Numbered from the stretch's first letter, positions 1 through 4,739 are shown. The stretch is DNA of 6,912 nucleotides from Candidatus Micrarchaeota archaeon CG_4_10_14_0_2_um_filter_60_11 (GCA_002792915.1 PFPF01000041.1:1-6912), one strand, 5' to 3'. Notes: generated from the sequence alone by a model not told the origin. A program made the numbers and translations.

Positions 1-173
1 AAATAATCCAATCCGTCAGTCAAGTCGACTTTATTTTTGCCTTTGAACAAACGAAACTCATCACCCAAGCGGAAGTCTATGGAGCAGGCTCCGACCAGCC
101 CCTTCTCAAAGGGAGTTATGATTATTTCACCGCGCTTGATTGCGGCCAGCATTTCACGTTTGGACAAAATCAT
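1..173 (-). CDS. dcd: dCTP deaminase (dCTP/dUTP-handling family), N-terminal part
   Basis: Only the first 57 codons lie in the window; the gene continues beyond base 1. The protein begins MILSKREMLAAIKRGEI and continues with a PFEKGLVGACSIDFRLGDEF stretch at about residues 21-40. This is the hallmark N-terminus of dCTP deaminases and bifunctional dCTP deaminase/dUTPases, whose family pattern is MILSdrdI.kaI..G.I.I.PF ... S.DlRLG.eF. Known family role: cytosolic deamination of dCTP to dUTP (or dUMP), feeding dTMP synthesis and limiting dUTP. The catalytic Glu lies in the missing part, so mono- and bifunctional forms cannot be told apart. The ATG at complement 171-173 is chosen because it gives the family N-terminus exactly. 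The upstream DNA is AT-rich and holds a possible TATA element. Codons here are less GC-rich than in the genes downstream. Confidence 0.88.
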   Translation of the reverse strand, partial: MILSKREMLAAIKRGEIIITPFEKGLVGACSIDFRLGDEFRLFKGKNKVDLTDGLDY

Positions 174-203
174 TTTTGTTTCAACAACTCAAATGTCGAT
201 TCA

Positions 204-211
204 ATATTTAA
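204..211 (-). promoter_or_regulatory. possible TATA box for the dCTP deaminase gene
   Basis: On the minus strand this AT-only stretch reads TAAATATT. It is centred about 34 nt before the ATG, which would leave a very short leader of about 8 nt. The surroundings are so AT-rich that other TATA-like matches exist nearby, so the exact placement is weak. Confidence 0.35.
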
Positions 212-226
212 TATTTTTAATAATCT

Positions 227-251
227 ACAAAACACTTAAACAAAACACTTA
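227..251. repeat. tandem 12-bp direct repeat ACAAAACACTTA
   Basis: The 12-mer occurs at 227-238 and again at 240-251, one base apart. It lies in the A/C-rich, G-poor part of the intergenic region, where short repeats arise easily, so functional meaning is uncertain. Confidence 0.6.
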
Positions 252-260
252 CAAAACAAA

Positions 261-312
261 AACAACTCTACTGGACTTTAAACCAACCCAAACAACTTTA
301 CTGGACTTTAAA
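261..312. repeat. 22-bp direct repeat, two copies with 30-bp period
   Basis: Copies at 261-282 and 291-312 differ at one base (AACAACTcTACTGGACTTTAAA versus AACAACTtTAC...). Each ends in CTTTAAA, which reads TTTAAAG on the minus strand and resembles an archaeal TATA element. The heptamer AACAACT opening each copy also occurs at 183-189 and 356-362. Possibilities are duplicated promoter or operator sites, or simple slippage-type expansion in low-complexity DNA. Confidence 0.7.
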
Positions 313-427
313 TTAAACCAACTAAACCGACCGAACTAACCCCCAAAACGCTCAAAACAACTTAATTCAAGCGGCTTAAAAAAACCAAGTAAAACCCATA
401 CAGCCGGCAAAATTCGCGGGCGGGTGC

Positions 428-452
428 ATTTTTACGGTTTTTTTTTGTTTTT
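428..452 (+). terminator. T-rich tract, possible oligo-T terminator without an obvious upstream gene
   Basis: The plus strand carries T runs of 5-6, 9 (438-446) and 5 bases, interrupted by single ACGG and G. Archaeal RNA polymerase terminates at such non-template T tracts. No plus-strand gene precedes it in the window, so either it ends an unrecognised short transcript or it is not a terminator. Confidence 0.35.
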
Positions 453-525
453 GCATCGCCCGGCTTGCGCCAGGTTCAAAATGTTGTCGTTCCGGTTCAA
501 GCGGTTTTGCCAAGCTTCAGCGTTC

Positions 526-537
526 GGGTTAAAACCC
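526..537 (+). promoter_or_regulatory. possible TATA element upstream of the winged-helix gene
   Basis: GGGTTAAAACCC is an inverted repeat with an AT core. A core promoter centred here would start transcription near 558, leaving a leader of about 50 nt before the ATG at 609. That leader contains two short GTG-initiated frames ending at the ATG. Confidence 0.35.
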
Positions 538-608
538 CCCGATTACTGGAAGTATGGGGGGTGCCTGATTCGGAGGGTGCCGCTCAAAGGCAGCGAAAAG
601 ACGGTTAA

Positions 609-977
609 ATGACGCACGCGAGGCAAAAGGAAACGAGCCGGGCACGCCTTACGCTTGACTCCGAAGTGCTGGCCAAGCTGGATTCGGGGCAGTTTACCCT
701 GTACGACTTCCTGTCGATGGCGTTCCCGTTTTCCGAGGAAAAGCGCCGCGACGCGATGCGCGTGCTCGAATCCGTGCAAAAAGAACCCAAGTCGTTCAAA
801 ACCCTGCGGGACGAGCTGGGGGTGCCCAAGAGCGCCTTGTTTTACCTGCTTCTAGCGCTGTCGAACGCGGGTTTGGTTGAAAAAGAGGCTGGCAAGAGCA
901 ACGCTTACCGCCTTTCGGGCGTTTTTTCGGCCAACCTGGGCAAGATGGCGCGCTGGTGGGCCTCGCGCCTGGATTAA
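609..977 (+). CDS. winged-helix (ArsR-like) DNA-binding protein, probable transcription regulator
   Basis: The protein has 122 residues and no membrane segment. After a basic N-terminus (MTHARQKETSRAR) and a linker, residues 48-102 look like a winged helix-turn-helix. Helix MRVLESVQKEP (50-60) is followed by SFKTLRDELGVPKSALFYLL (62-81) as the helix-turn-recognition helix, then GLVEKEAGKSNAYRLSG (88-104) as the beta-wing. A C-terminal helix with WW (116-117) may serve dimerisation. This matches the general ArsR/MarR-like fold; no metal-binding cysteines are present, so metal sensing is not supported. An in-frame TAA at 606-608 excludes a longer start, so ATG 609 is the earliest possible. No Shine-Dalgarno sits at normal spacing: the nearest GGAGG (572-576) is 32 nt away. 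The target genes are unknown; it is followed by a separately promoted gene. Confidence 0.8.
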   Translation: MTHARQKETSRARLTLDSEVLAKLDSGQFTLYDFLSMAFPFSEEKRRDAMRVLESVQKEPKSFKTLRDELGVPKSALFYLLLALSNAGLVEKEAGKSNAYRLSGVFSANLGKMARWWASRLD

Positions 978-1037
978 CCCGCCGGCGGTTGGCACGGCCG
1001 GATTAACGGAAGAATGCCCCGCCGCGTGTATTGAAAC

Positions 1038-1046
1038 CTTTTTATT
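1038..1046 (+). promoter_or_regulatory. TATA-like element for the beta-sandwich protein gene
   Basis: CTTTTTATT, preceded by an A-rich stretch, lies 43-51 nt before the ATG at 1089. Initiation about 27 nt downstream (near 1070) would leave a leader of roughly 20 nt. The GAGGA at 1069-1073 would lie at or next to that start. Confidence 0.4.
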
Positions 1047-1088
1047 GTGCGGCTGGGTATAGGCCTCAGAGGAAGCGGGCTTGATTTC

Positions 1089-1490
1089 ATGGCGTTATTC
1101 GATTTGTTCGGCAAGAAACCGGCCGCGAGCGCGGCGGGTTACGAGCTGGATTACGCGGTCCACCCGTTGCGCCTGAAGGCGCACACGGCGGACTACGCGC
1201 AAGTCGAGGTCCACCTAACAAACACCCAGCCCGTCGAGTCGCTGACCGCGTTGGTGGTAACCGTCCCGAAGGGTCTCGGCTTCGAGGGGAGCGGTTTGAG
1301 CCAGCAGCGCGAAATCAGGCTGGGTCCCCTGAAGCCGGGCGAACGCAAGACAGTTCCGCTGAAGTTGTGGGCGAACGGCCGCACCGCTCCGGGCAATTAT
1401 CCCGTTCGGCTGGTCGCAATAGCGCATTACCGCGATTACGGGCACGTGCTCAACGAGGTAGGCAAGGGTTTTTCTCTCCGCGTGGTTTGA
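1089..1490 (+). CDS. small soluble beta-sandwich (CARDB/NEW3-like) protein, function unknown
   Basis: The protein has 133 residues and no signal peptide or membrane helix. After MALFDLFGKKPAASAAGYEL, the sequence alternates short beta-strand segments with turns. A VEVHLTNTQPVESLTALVV segment (about 40-58) is followed by RLGPLKPGERKTVPLKLWA (about 80-98) and GNYPVRLVAIAHY (about 104-116). This 'VxVxLTNTxxxxL ... LxPGExKxVPLxL ... GxYxVxxxA' layout is typical of Ig-like CARDB and alpha-galactosidase NEW3-type beta-sandwich domains, which usually mediate protein or carbohydrate contacts. Lack of an export signal makes an intracellular adaptor role more likely. The frame is open up to 1047, but ATG 1089 is preferred because it follows a TATA-like element at a sensible distance and starts the common MALFDLFGKK-type N-terminus. 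No enzyme motif is visible. I do not recognise a named family with certainty. Confidence 0.7.
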   Translation: MALFDLFGKKPAASAAGYELDYAVHPLRLKAHTADYAQVEVHLTNTQPVESLTALVVTVPKGLGFEGSGLSQQREIRLGPLKPGERKTVPLKLWANGRTAPGNYPVRLVAIAHYRDYGHVLNEVGKGFSLRVV

Positions 1491-1506
1491 GGGCCCAAGG
1501 GTAGCA

Positions 1507-1514
1507 TTTAAAAA
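1507..1514 (+). promoter_or_regulatory. TATA box of the PRC-barrel gene
   Basis: TTTAAAAA is a near-consensus archaeal TATA box. Initiation about 27 nt downstream (near 1537) places the strong Shine-Dalgarno within a short leader. Confidence 0.65.
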
Positions 1515-1539
1515 ACCGTTAACGGAATAGGGTTAAAGT

Positions 1540-1546
1540 AGGAGGA
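1540..1546 (+). promoter_or_regulatory. strong Shine-Dalgarno site (AGGAGGA)
   Basis: This is the clearest ribosome-binding site in the window, where most genes appear leaderless. It lies 10 nt before ATG 1557 and 4 nt before an in-frame TTG at 1551. The spacing and codon type favour the ATG, but TTG initiation cannot be excluded. Confidence 0.7.
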
Positions 1547-1556
1547 TTGGTTGGTC

Positions 1557-1886
1557 ATGGGCTTGATGAAGGTTTCGCAGCTGATGGGTATGGACATTTT
1601 CACCGACAACGCGGTGCCCATGGGCAAGGTTTACGACGTTATCATCGACTTGCAGAAGGGCGAAATCGTCCGCCTCACCATGGAGCCGATAAGCGCGTCG
1701 AGCAAGGAAGAGGCGAAGAAGGTATTCAAGGAGCGCACGGTCATGTACCGCTCGGTCAAGGCGGTCGACCGAATCATCCTAGTGTCCAACACGCCGATAA
1801 GCGACGTCGAAGAGGCCGCACCCGAGCCGACGGAGCAGAAGCCGCTCCCGTACTCCTACAAGTACCGCCGCTCGTTCGGCAAGTAA
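1557..1886 (+). CDS. PRC-barrel domain protein
   Basis: The protein has 109 residues. Residues 5-58 fit a PRC-barrel: KVSQLMGMDIFTDNAVPMGK (5-24), VYDVIIDLQKGEIVRLTMEP (25-44), and a later strand block RSVKAVDRIILVSNTP. The family pattern is 'xxlxGxxVxdxxGxxiGxVxDvxidxxxGxixxlvv'. The tail after about residue 85 is acidic and proline-containing (ISDVEEAAPEPTEQKPLP) and ends in a basic, aromatic YKYRRSFGK. Stand-alone PRC-barrel proteins are common in archaea; some (CdpB-type) act in FtsZ- or ESCRT-based cell division, while others are linked to RNA processing. Which role applies here cannot be read from the sequence. ATG 1557 is chosen from its Shine-Dalgarno spacing; TTG 1551 and ATG 1566 are alternatives. 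It is a monocistronic unit with its own TATA box and T-run terminator. Confidence 0.85.
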   Translation: MGLMKVSQLMGMDIFTDNAVPMGKVYDVIIDLQKGEIVRLTMEPISASSKEEAKKVFKERTVMYRSVKAVDRIILVSNTPISDVEEAAPEPTEQKPLPYSYKYRRSFGK

Positions 1887-1889
1887 TTT

Positions 1890-1917
1890 CCTTTTTAAGC
1901 CTTATTTTTTTTGTTTT
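1890..1917 (+). terminator. oligo-T terminator after the PRC-barrel gene
   Basis: Just downstream of the TAA stop are T runs of 5 and 8 (1905-1912), then TTTT. This pattern of non-template T tracts without a required hairpin is typical of archaeal intrinsic termination. Confidence 0.7.
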
Positions 1918-1987
1918 CAGAGCCGTTAGCGAAAGCGCCGCAAGGGGGGTCCAAGCCAAAGCCGCAGGGGGCGTAACTCTACAACCG

Positions 1988-1994
1988 TTTAAAT
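1988..1994 (+). promoter_or_regulatory. TATA box of the 322-aa protein gene
   Basis: TTTAAAT is centred 29 nt before the ATG at 2020. Initiation would therefore fall at or a few bases before the start codon, predicting a leaderless mRNA. Confidence 0.6.
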
Positions 1995-2019
1995 TGCCGT
2001 TGCCGCCTTTGTTTGATTC

Positions 2020-2988
2020 ATGGCGATGCTGCCCGGCTTGTATGCCCGCGTTTTCGTTCCCGAGGGCGACCGGCCGCACTTTTTAGCCGCGGCAAGGCGG
2101 CTCGGCGTGAAAGGCAGTCTCGCGGAGTTGCGCGACCTGCGCATGCATCTGCCCATGATCCGCCACAATTACGCGGCGTTCAGGCGGGTTGCGCCGCGCT
2201 CGTTGAAGCGCGTGCGCGAATCGTTCGTCCTCATGGGTCTGCGGCCCTACTTGACTTTGCACGATTCGCTGCGCATAGGCGGCGGGCTCAAGGAATTCGG
2301 GCACTACCTTGAAAACTCGGCAATCGGCTGGCAGGCGCTGAACGAGGAGCCGAAACTGGTAAACCTGGTAAGCGGGGCGTTAGAAACGTACTGCGACAGC
2401 CGCGTTGAGAAGCCGTTTGGCGCGGAATTTCATTCGCCCGCGCGCGTGCTCGAGGGGCTGGACTTTATTTCCACTTTCAAGGCGCGCGAAATTCCCGCCG
2501 CCGGGGGTGGCGAGTTCCGCGTGCGGCTCGGGCACGGGCAGTATGAATCGCCAATCGCGCTGGAGGCGGTCAAAACCAAGGAGGGCGACGCGCTCGACTA
2601 TGGCGTTGGACAATTGAAATTCGTGTTCCTCAACGAGGGCGGCAAGCGCATAGTCGCAGTTCTGGCGATTCAAGGCCAGCGCGGTTCGGTCGACGCGTCC
2701 GCGGACTTCAAGGCCGCGGCAGGCGCGAACTGGCCGAACTTGTTGCTAAGGGTTTTGGAGAAGCACGCGGCGGCCAACGGGTTCGACGAAGTTCGCATCA
2801 TCCGGCCCGAATACCAGCCATCCTACCTGTCGCATTCCGACGAGGCGCACGCGGAGTTAGGGGGCTCGAAGGAAATAGTCGAGCGCATGCGGCTGCTGTA
2901 TTATTCAGTGGCAGGCAAGGGAAAGTACAAGCCCGACGCTTCGGGAAAGTGGCGCGTCAAGAAGCTACGCAAACAAAACGAAAAATAG
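2020..2988 (+). CDS. conserved-looking 322-aa protein of unknown function
   Basis: The protein is long, soluble and not recognised with confidence. Residues 1-125 are mostly helical and rich in Arg and Leu (for example LRMHLPMIRHNYAAF at 40-54). Residues 165-263 read as a mixed alpha/beta domain: strands QLKFVFLNEGG (198-208) and RIVAVLAIQGQRG (210-222), a helix NWPNLLLRVLEKHAAANGF (237-255), then strand DEVRIIRPE (256-264). The C-terminus is basic (YYSVAGKGKYK ... WRVKKLRKQNEK). The 'AIQGQRG - helix - hydrophobic strand' order is faintly reminiscent of DUF535/VirK-like or GNAT-like architectures. This is only an impression and no catalytic motif is claimed. ATG 2020 is chosen because the TATA box fits leaderless initiation; ATG 2026 is an alternative. 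The TAG stop overlaps the final bases of the convergent initiator tRNA gene. Confidence 0.8.
   Translation: MAMLPGLYARVFVPEGDRPHFLAAARRLGVKGSLAELRDLRMHLPMIRHNYAAFRRVAPRSLKRVRESFVLMGLRPYLTLHDSLRIGGGLKEFGHYLENSAIGWQALNEEPKLVNLVSGALETYCDSRVEKPFGAEFHSPARVLEGLDFISTFKAREIPAAGGGEFRVRLGHGQYESPIALEAVKTKEGDALDYGVGQLKFVFLNEGGKRIVAVLAIQGQRGSVDASADFKAAAGANWPNLLLRVLEKHAAANGFDEVRIIRPEYQPSYLSHSDEAHAELGGSKEIVERMRLLYYSVAGKGKYKPDASGKWRVKKLRKQNEK
2981..2985 (-). terminator. T5 terminator of initiator tRNA
   Basis: On the minus strand TTTTT directly follows the discriminator base of the tRNA, with further T-rich sequence after it. The same bases encode the last Lys codons of the convergent protein gene. Confidence 0.6.
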
Positions 2989-3060
2989 CGGGGACAGGAT
3001 TTGAACCTGCGGTCTCCGGGTTATGAGCCCAGCGGGTACTCCTGGCTACCCTACCCCGCT
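2986..3060 (-). tRNA. initiator tRNA-Met (CAU)
   Basis: A 75-nt cloverleaf folds fully. The acceptor is AGCGGGG with CCCCGCU, the D stem GGGU/ACCC, the anticodon arm CUGGG-CUCAUAA-CCCGG, the variable loop AGACC and the T arm GCAGG-UUCAAAU-CCUGU. The anticodon CAU lies at complement 3023-3025. The A1-U72 end pair and the three consecutive G-C pairs next to the anticodon loop identify it as the archaeal initiator and not an elongator Met or Ile2 tRNA. The discriminator is A, CCA is not encoded, and no intron is present. The base at position 21 reads U where A is usual. Its likely promoter (an AT-rich TTATAATAAG on the minus strand at about 3101-3109) overlaps the end of the TFE gene, implying a short 5' leader removed by RNase P. 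Confidence 0.96.
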
Positions 3061-3103
3061 TTAAGCGAGAATGAGTCCGCAAACAATTCCTGCGCCGCGC
3101 TTA

Positions 3104-3856
3104 TTATAATTTTGCGTTGGAGTTCGCGAGCAGGCCCCTTATCGCCTCGAGTTCGTCCTTCAGCTCGACGAGCCGCTTCGCGTTGTCCTGGAACGCGAGT
3201 TTTTTGCCGCACGCGCACTTGAATTCCTTCTCGCTCGCCTCGGCGAAGTCCAGTCTCGTGCAGCCCTTCGGGCACGCGTAAAACTGCGTCGTGCTTTCGC
3301 GCGCGAGAGCGGCGCTCAGCGCCTCGTGCCGCTTCAGCTTCGCGGCCAAAAAGTTCTTGGTGCTCCGGTCCAGGTTGAATTTCCAAGTGTAAGTGAACCA
3401 GCCCGTGGTCATGTTCTTCTCGCGCGTATACTCGACGATGCCGCGGTTGTGCAGCACGTTGAGCAGGTGCCTGACTTCCGAAACCTTGAAGCCCGTCTGC
3501 TTCTCCACGGTTTCGTCCGTCGCGCCGTCGCCAAGCGATTTGACTACCTTCAAGCCCTTCCTGCCCGCAACCGAGCTCACGAATTCGAAAGCCTTCTTTA
3601 AGTCCTGCGGGTTCGGCTTCGCGGGCGCGATTTCCGCGGATTCGCCGTTAACGGAGCCAGCCTTTAGCATGGCCGCGGAAATCGCGGCCTTGGCCTTCGC
3701 ACCCAAAACTTTCGGGGGTCCGGCCCCTGATTTTAGAACCGCGGGCTTGAGAGCCAAAATTTTCGTTTTCAAAACCGTTGCCGCGTTCGCGGAAAATTTG
3801 GGTTTCGCCGCCGAAGCGCGCGGCGCGGTCTTTCGGGGGCGAATCGCGGAGGGCAT
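3104..3856 (-). CDS. tfe: transcription factor E, alpha subunit (TFE/TFIIE-alpha)
   Basis: TFE is a basal archaeal transcription factor that binds RNA polymerase near the clamp and promotes open-complex formation. The 250-residue protein has an extended winged helix at about 84-162, with ATDETVEKQTGFKVSEVRHL (112-131) followed by LNVLHNRGIVEYTREK and TTGWFTYTWKF (150-160). The Trp-containing wing is diagnostic of the family. A zinc ribbon follows at 193-222 with cysteines 195, 199, 214 and 216, then a charged C-terminal helix. Two oddities stand out. About 82 Ala/Lys/Pro-rich basic residues precede the winged helix, which usually starts near the N-terminus. The cysteine spacing is CX3C and CXC, where CX2C pairs are typical. 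ATG at complement 3854-3856 is supported by a TATAAATA box at the leaderless distance, so the extension appears genuine. Initiator tRNA follows on the same strand. Confidence 0.93.
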   Translation of the reverse strand: MPSAIRPRKTAPRASAAKPKFSANAATVLKTKILALKPAVLKSGAGPPKVLGAKAKAAISAAMLKAGSVNGESAEIAPAKPNPQDLKKAFEFVSSVAGRKGLKVVKSLGDGATDETVEKQTGFKVSEVRHLLNVLHNRGIVEYTREKNMTTGWFTYTWKFNLDRSTKNFLAAKLKRHEALSAALARESTTQFYACPKGCTRLDFAEASEKEFKCACGKKLAFQDNAKRLVELKDELEAIRGLLANSNAKL

Positions 3857-3880
3857 GAAAGCTTTAATGCGCGCAGAAAG

Positions 3881-3888
3881 TATTTATA
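3881..3888 (-). promoter_or_regulatory. TATA box of tfe (TATAAATA)
   Basis: This is a consensus archaeal TATA box on the minus strand, centred 28-29 nt before the A of the TFE ATG. It predicts a leaderless or nearly leaderless transcript and fixes the upstream start. Confidence 0.75.
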
Positions 3889-3908
3889 CCTTATGTGACT
3901 CCGTCGAG

Positions 3909-3927
3909 CGAAAAACACGGTTTTTCG
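3909..3927. repeat. 8-bp inverted repeat between tRNA-Lys and tfe
   Basis: CGAAAAAC (3909-3916) and GTTTTTCG (3920-3927) are perfect inverted copies around a 3-nt loop. It lies upstream of the tfe TATA box and downstream of tRNA-Lys on the same strand. A terminator role or an operator for tfe are both possible. Confidence 0.5.
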
Positions 3928-3942
3928 GGGGGCGCGCCGCGA

Positions 3943-3962
3943 ACAAAAACAAAACGAAAATC
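3943..3962 (-). terminator. possible T-rich terminator downstream of tRNA-Lys
   Basis: On the minus strand this reads as T4-C-G-T4-G-T5 clusters about 80-100 nt after the tRNA-Lys 3' end. Shorter T runs lie nearer (about 4000-4010). Together they are plausible archaeal termination signals before the tfe promoter. Confidence 0.35.
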
Positions 3963-4041
3963 GCGGAGTTGAAAGAAAATTTTTCGCGATGGCGCCGCGC
4001 CAAAGAAAACGCGCAGCTGGAAGGCGAAGCGATTTGGACAG

Positions 4042-4115
4042 CGGGCCCGGAGGGATTCGAACCCTCGACACCTCGGTTAAGAGCCGAGCGCTCTGCCAGG
4101 CTGAGCTACGGACCC
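4042..4115 (-). tRNA. tRNA-Lys (CUU)
   Basis: A 74-nt cloverleaf folds fully. The acceptor is GGGUCCG with CGGGCCC (one G-U pair), the D arm GCUC-AGCCUGGCA-GAGC, the anticodon arm CUCGG-CUCUUAA-CCGAG, the variable loop GUGUC and the T arm GAGGG-UUCGAAU-CCCUC. Anticodon CUU is at complement 4079-4081. The discriminator is G and CCA is not encoded. G18, G19, U55 and C56 are all standard. There is no intron. Its TATA box sits in the divergent intergenic region shared with trm56. Confidence 0.96.
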
Positions 4116-4132
4116 GTTGAGGCAATAATACG

Positions 4133-4140
4133 GTTAAAAA
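4133..4140 (+). promoter_or_regulatory. TATA-like element for trm56
   Basis: GTTAAAAA is centred about 27 nt before ATG 4164, predicting a leaderless start there and not at the upstream ATG 4149. It adjoins the minus-strand TATA box of tRNA-Lys. Confidence 0.5.
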
Positions 4141-4143
4141 AAG

Positions 4144-4149
4144 TATAAA
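4144..4149 (-). promoter_or_regulatory. TATA box of tRNA-Lys
   Basis: On the minus strand TTTATA (within ATTTATACTT) is centred about 31 nt before the first base of tRNA-Lys, giving a transcript with a leader of only a few nucleotides. Confidence 0.6.
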
Positions 4150-4163
4150 TGCCTATTGCCTGC

Positions 4164-4688
4164 ATGGGTTTCGTCTGGGTACTTCGGTTGGGGCACCGCC
4201 GCGAACGCGACAAGCGGCTGACCACGCATTGCGCGCTCATAGCCCGCGCGTTCGGCGCCGCGCGCTTCTATTACACCGGCGAGCGCGACGAGTCGTTCGA
4301 GAAGAGCGCCGCAAGCGTAGCCAAGCGGTGGGGCGGAAAATTCAAAGTCGCGCACTCGGCGTCGTGGCGCAAGGTTTTCACCGCGGCCCGCGCGAAAGGC
4401 GCGAGAGTAGTCCACTTGACCATGTACGGCGAGCCGTTCGAGAGCGCCGCGCTCAAGCCGCCGCTGTTGCTCGTCGTGGGCGGCGAGAAAGTGCACTGGG
4501 AAGTTTACAAGGAGGCTGACGGAAACGCGAGCGTGACGAACCAGCCGCACTCGGAAGCGGGCGCGCTCGCCGTGGTGATGCATTCGCTCGGCCTGAAACC
4601 CGTTTTTTCGGGTGCAAAAATCCGCGTGGAGTCAAACCCGCGGGGAAAAACCGTTTTCAACGCACGCAAAGGCAAAGGCCGCAGGTAA
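4164..4688 (+). CDS. trm56: tRNA (cytidine-56-2'-O)-methyltransferase aTrm56
   Basis: The enzyme transfers a methyl group from S-adenosylmethionine to the 2'-OH of C56 in the T loop of archaeal tRNAs. The 174-residue protein matches the SPOUT-class aTrm56 family throughout. The N-terminus is VLRLGHRRERDKRLTTH (6-22), then a VVHLTMYGEPF core segment (82-92) and VVGGEKV (104-110), equivalent to the family VVGaeKVP. NQPHSEAGALAV (126-137) follows, and these last two blocks form the deep trefoil knot that binds SAM. Length is normal for the family. The frame also has ATG 4149, but ATG 4164 gives the standard short N-terminus (a few residues before VLRLGHR) and fits a TATA-like element. It is divergent from tRNA-Lys, one of its likely substrates. 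C56 is present in all three tRNAs of the window. Confidence 0.93.
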   Translation: MGFVWVLRLGHRRERDKRLTTHCALIARAFGAARFYYTGERDESFEKSAASVAKRWGGKFKVAHSASWRKVFTAARAKGARVVHLTMYGEPFESAALKPPLLLVVGGEKVHWEVYKEADGNASVTNQPHSEAGALAVVMHSLGLKPVFSGAKIRVESNPRGKTVFNARKGKGRR

Positions 4689-4712
4689 CCCTGTTTGCGT
4701 AGTTTCCAAAGG

Positions 4713-4720
4713 CTTTTATT
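4713..4720 (+). promoter_or_regulatory. TATA-like element upstream of the hairpin RNA
   Basis: CTTTTATT is centred about 25 nt before 4741-4742, so transcription could begin at about 4740, ten bases before the long hairpin and about 94 nt before the rhomboid start codon. Confidence 0.45.
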
Positions 4721-4739
4721 TGCCGTTTTCGTCGGACTA

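Larger units (their letters stand above)
174..608. other. 435-nt gene-poor region, AT-rich and strand-asymmetric, then GC-rich leader
   Basis: No convincing protein gene is seen here. From about 225 to 350 the plus strand is almost purely A, C and T, with only six G in about 125 nt. This stretch contains several CTTAAA/CTTTAAA motifs and short direct repeats. From about 428 to 452 comes a T-rich tract including nine consecutive T (438-446). From about 455 to 608 the DNA becomes GC-richer and forms the probable promoter and leader of the winged-helix gene: a GGGTTAAAACCC motif at 526-537, a C6/G6 inverted repeat (535-540 with 556-561) and a GGAGG at 572-576. An open frame at 424-612 covers part of it but looks like chance. 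No tRNA, C/D-box or H/ACA RNA was recognised. Confidence 0.6.

Noticed and set aside
81..98. GGAGCAGGCTCC palindrome resembling the hairpin at 4775-4796
   Set aside because: It lies inside the dCTP deaminase coding sequence (Gly-Ala-Cys-Ser codons), and the shared GGAGCAGGC is only nine bases, so it is taken as coincidence.
261..312. CRISPR array
   Set aside because: There are only two 22-bp copies with an 8-bp gap, far too short for spacers, and no cas genes.
225..362. Replication origin in the AT-rich repeat region
   Set aside because: No origin recognition boxes and no Orc1/Cdc6 gene are seen in the window; AT-richness and two repeat copies are not enough.
470..502. GGTTCAA motifs resembling a tRNA T loop (B box)
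   Set aside because: No flanking stems, acceptor or anticodon arm can be folded around either copy.
424..612. 62-codon plus-strand frame before the winged-helix gene
   Set aside because: It translates a T-rich tract into a run of Phe and Leu, has no ribosome-binding site and no recognisable domain. Only its last codons (from GTG 577) are kept as a possible leader frame.
3393..4148. 251-codon plus-strand open frame antisense to tfe and tRNA-Lys
   Set aside because: It is the mirror of a GC-rich gene. Its C-terminal part is the well-known false peptide made by reading the antisense strand of a tRNA (GPEGFEPSTPRLRAERSA), and it has no promoter or start context.
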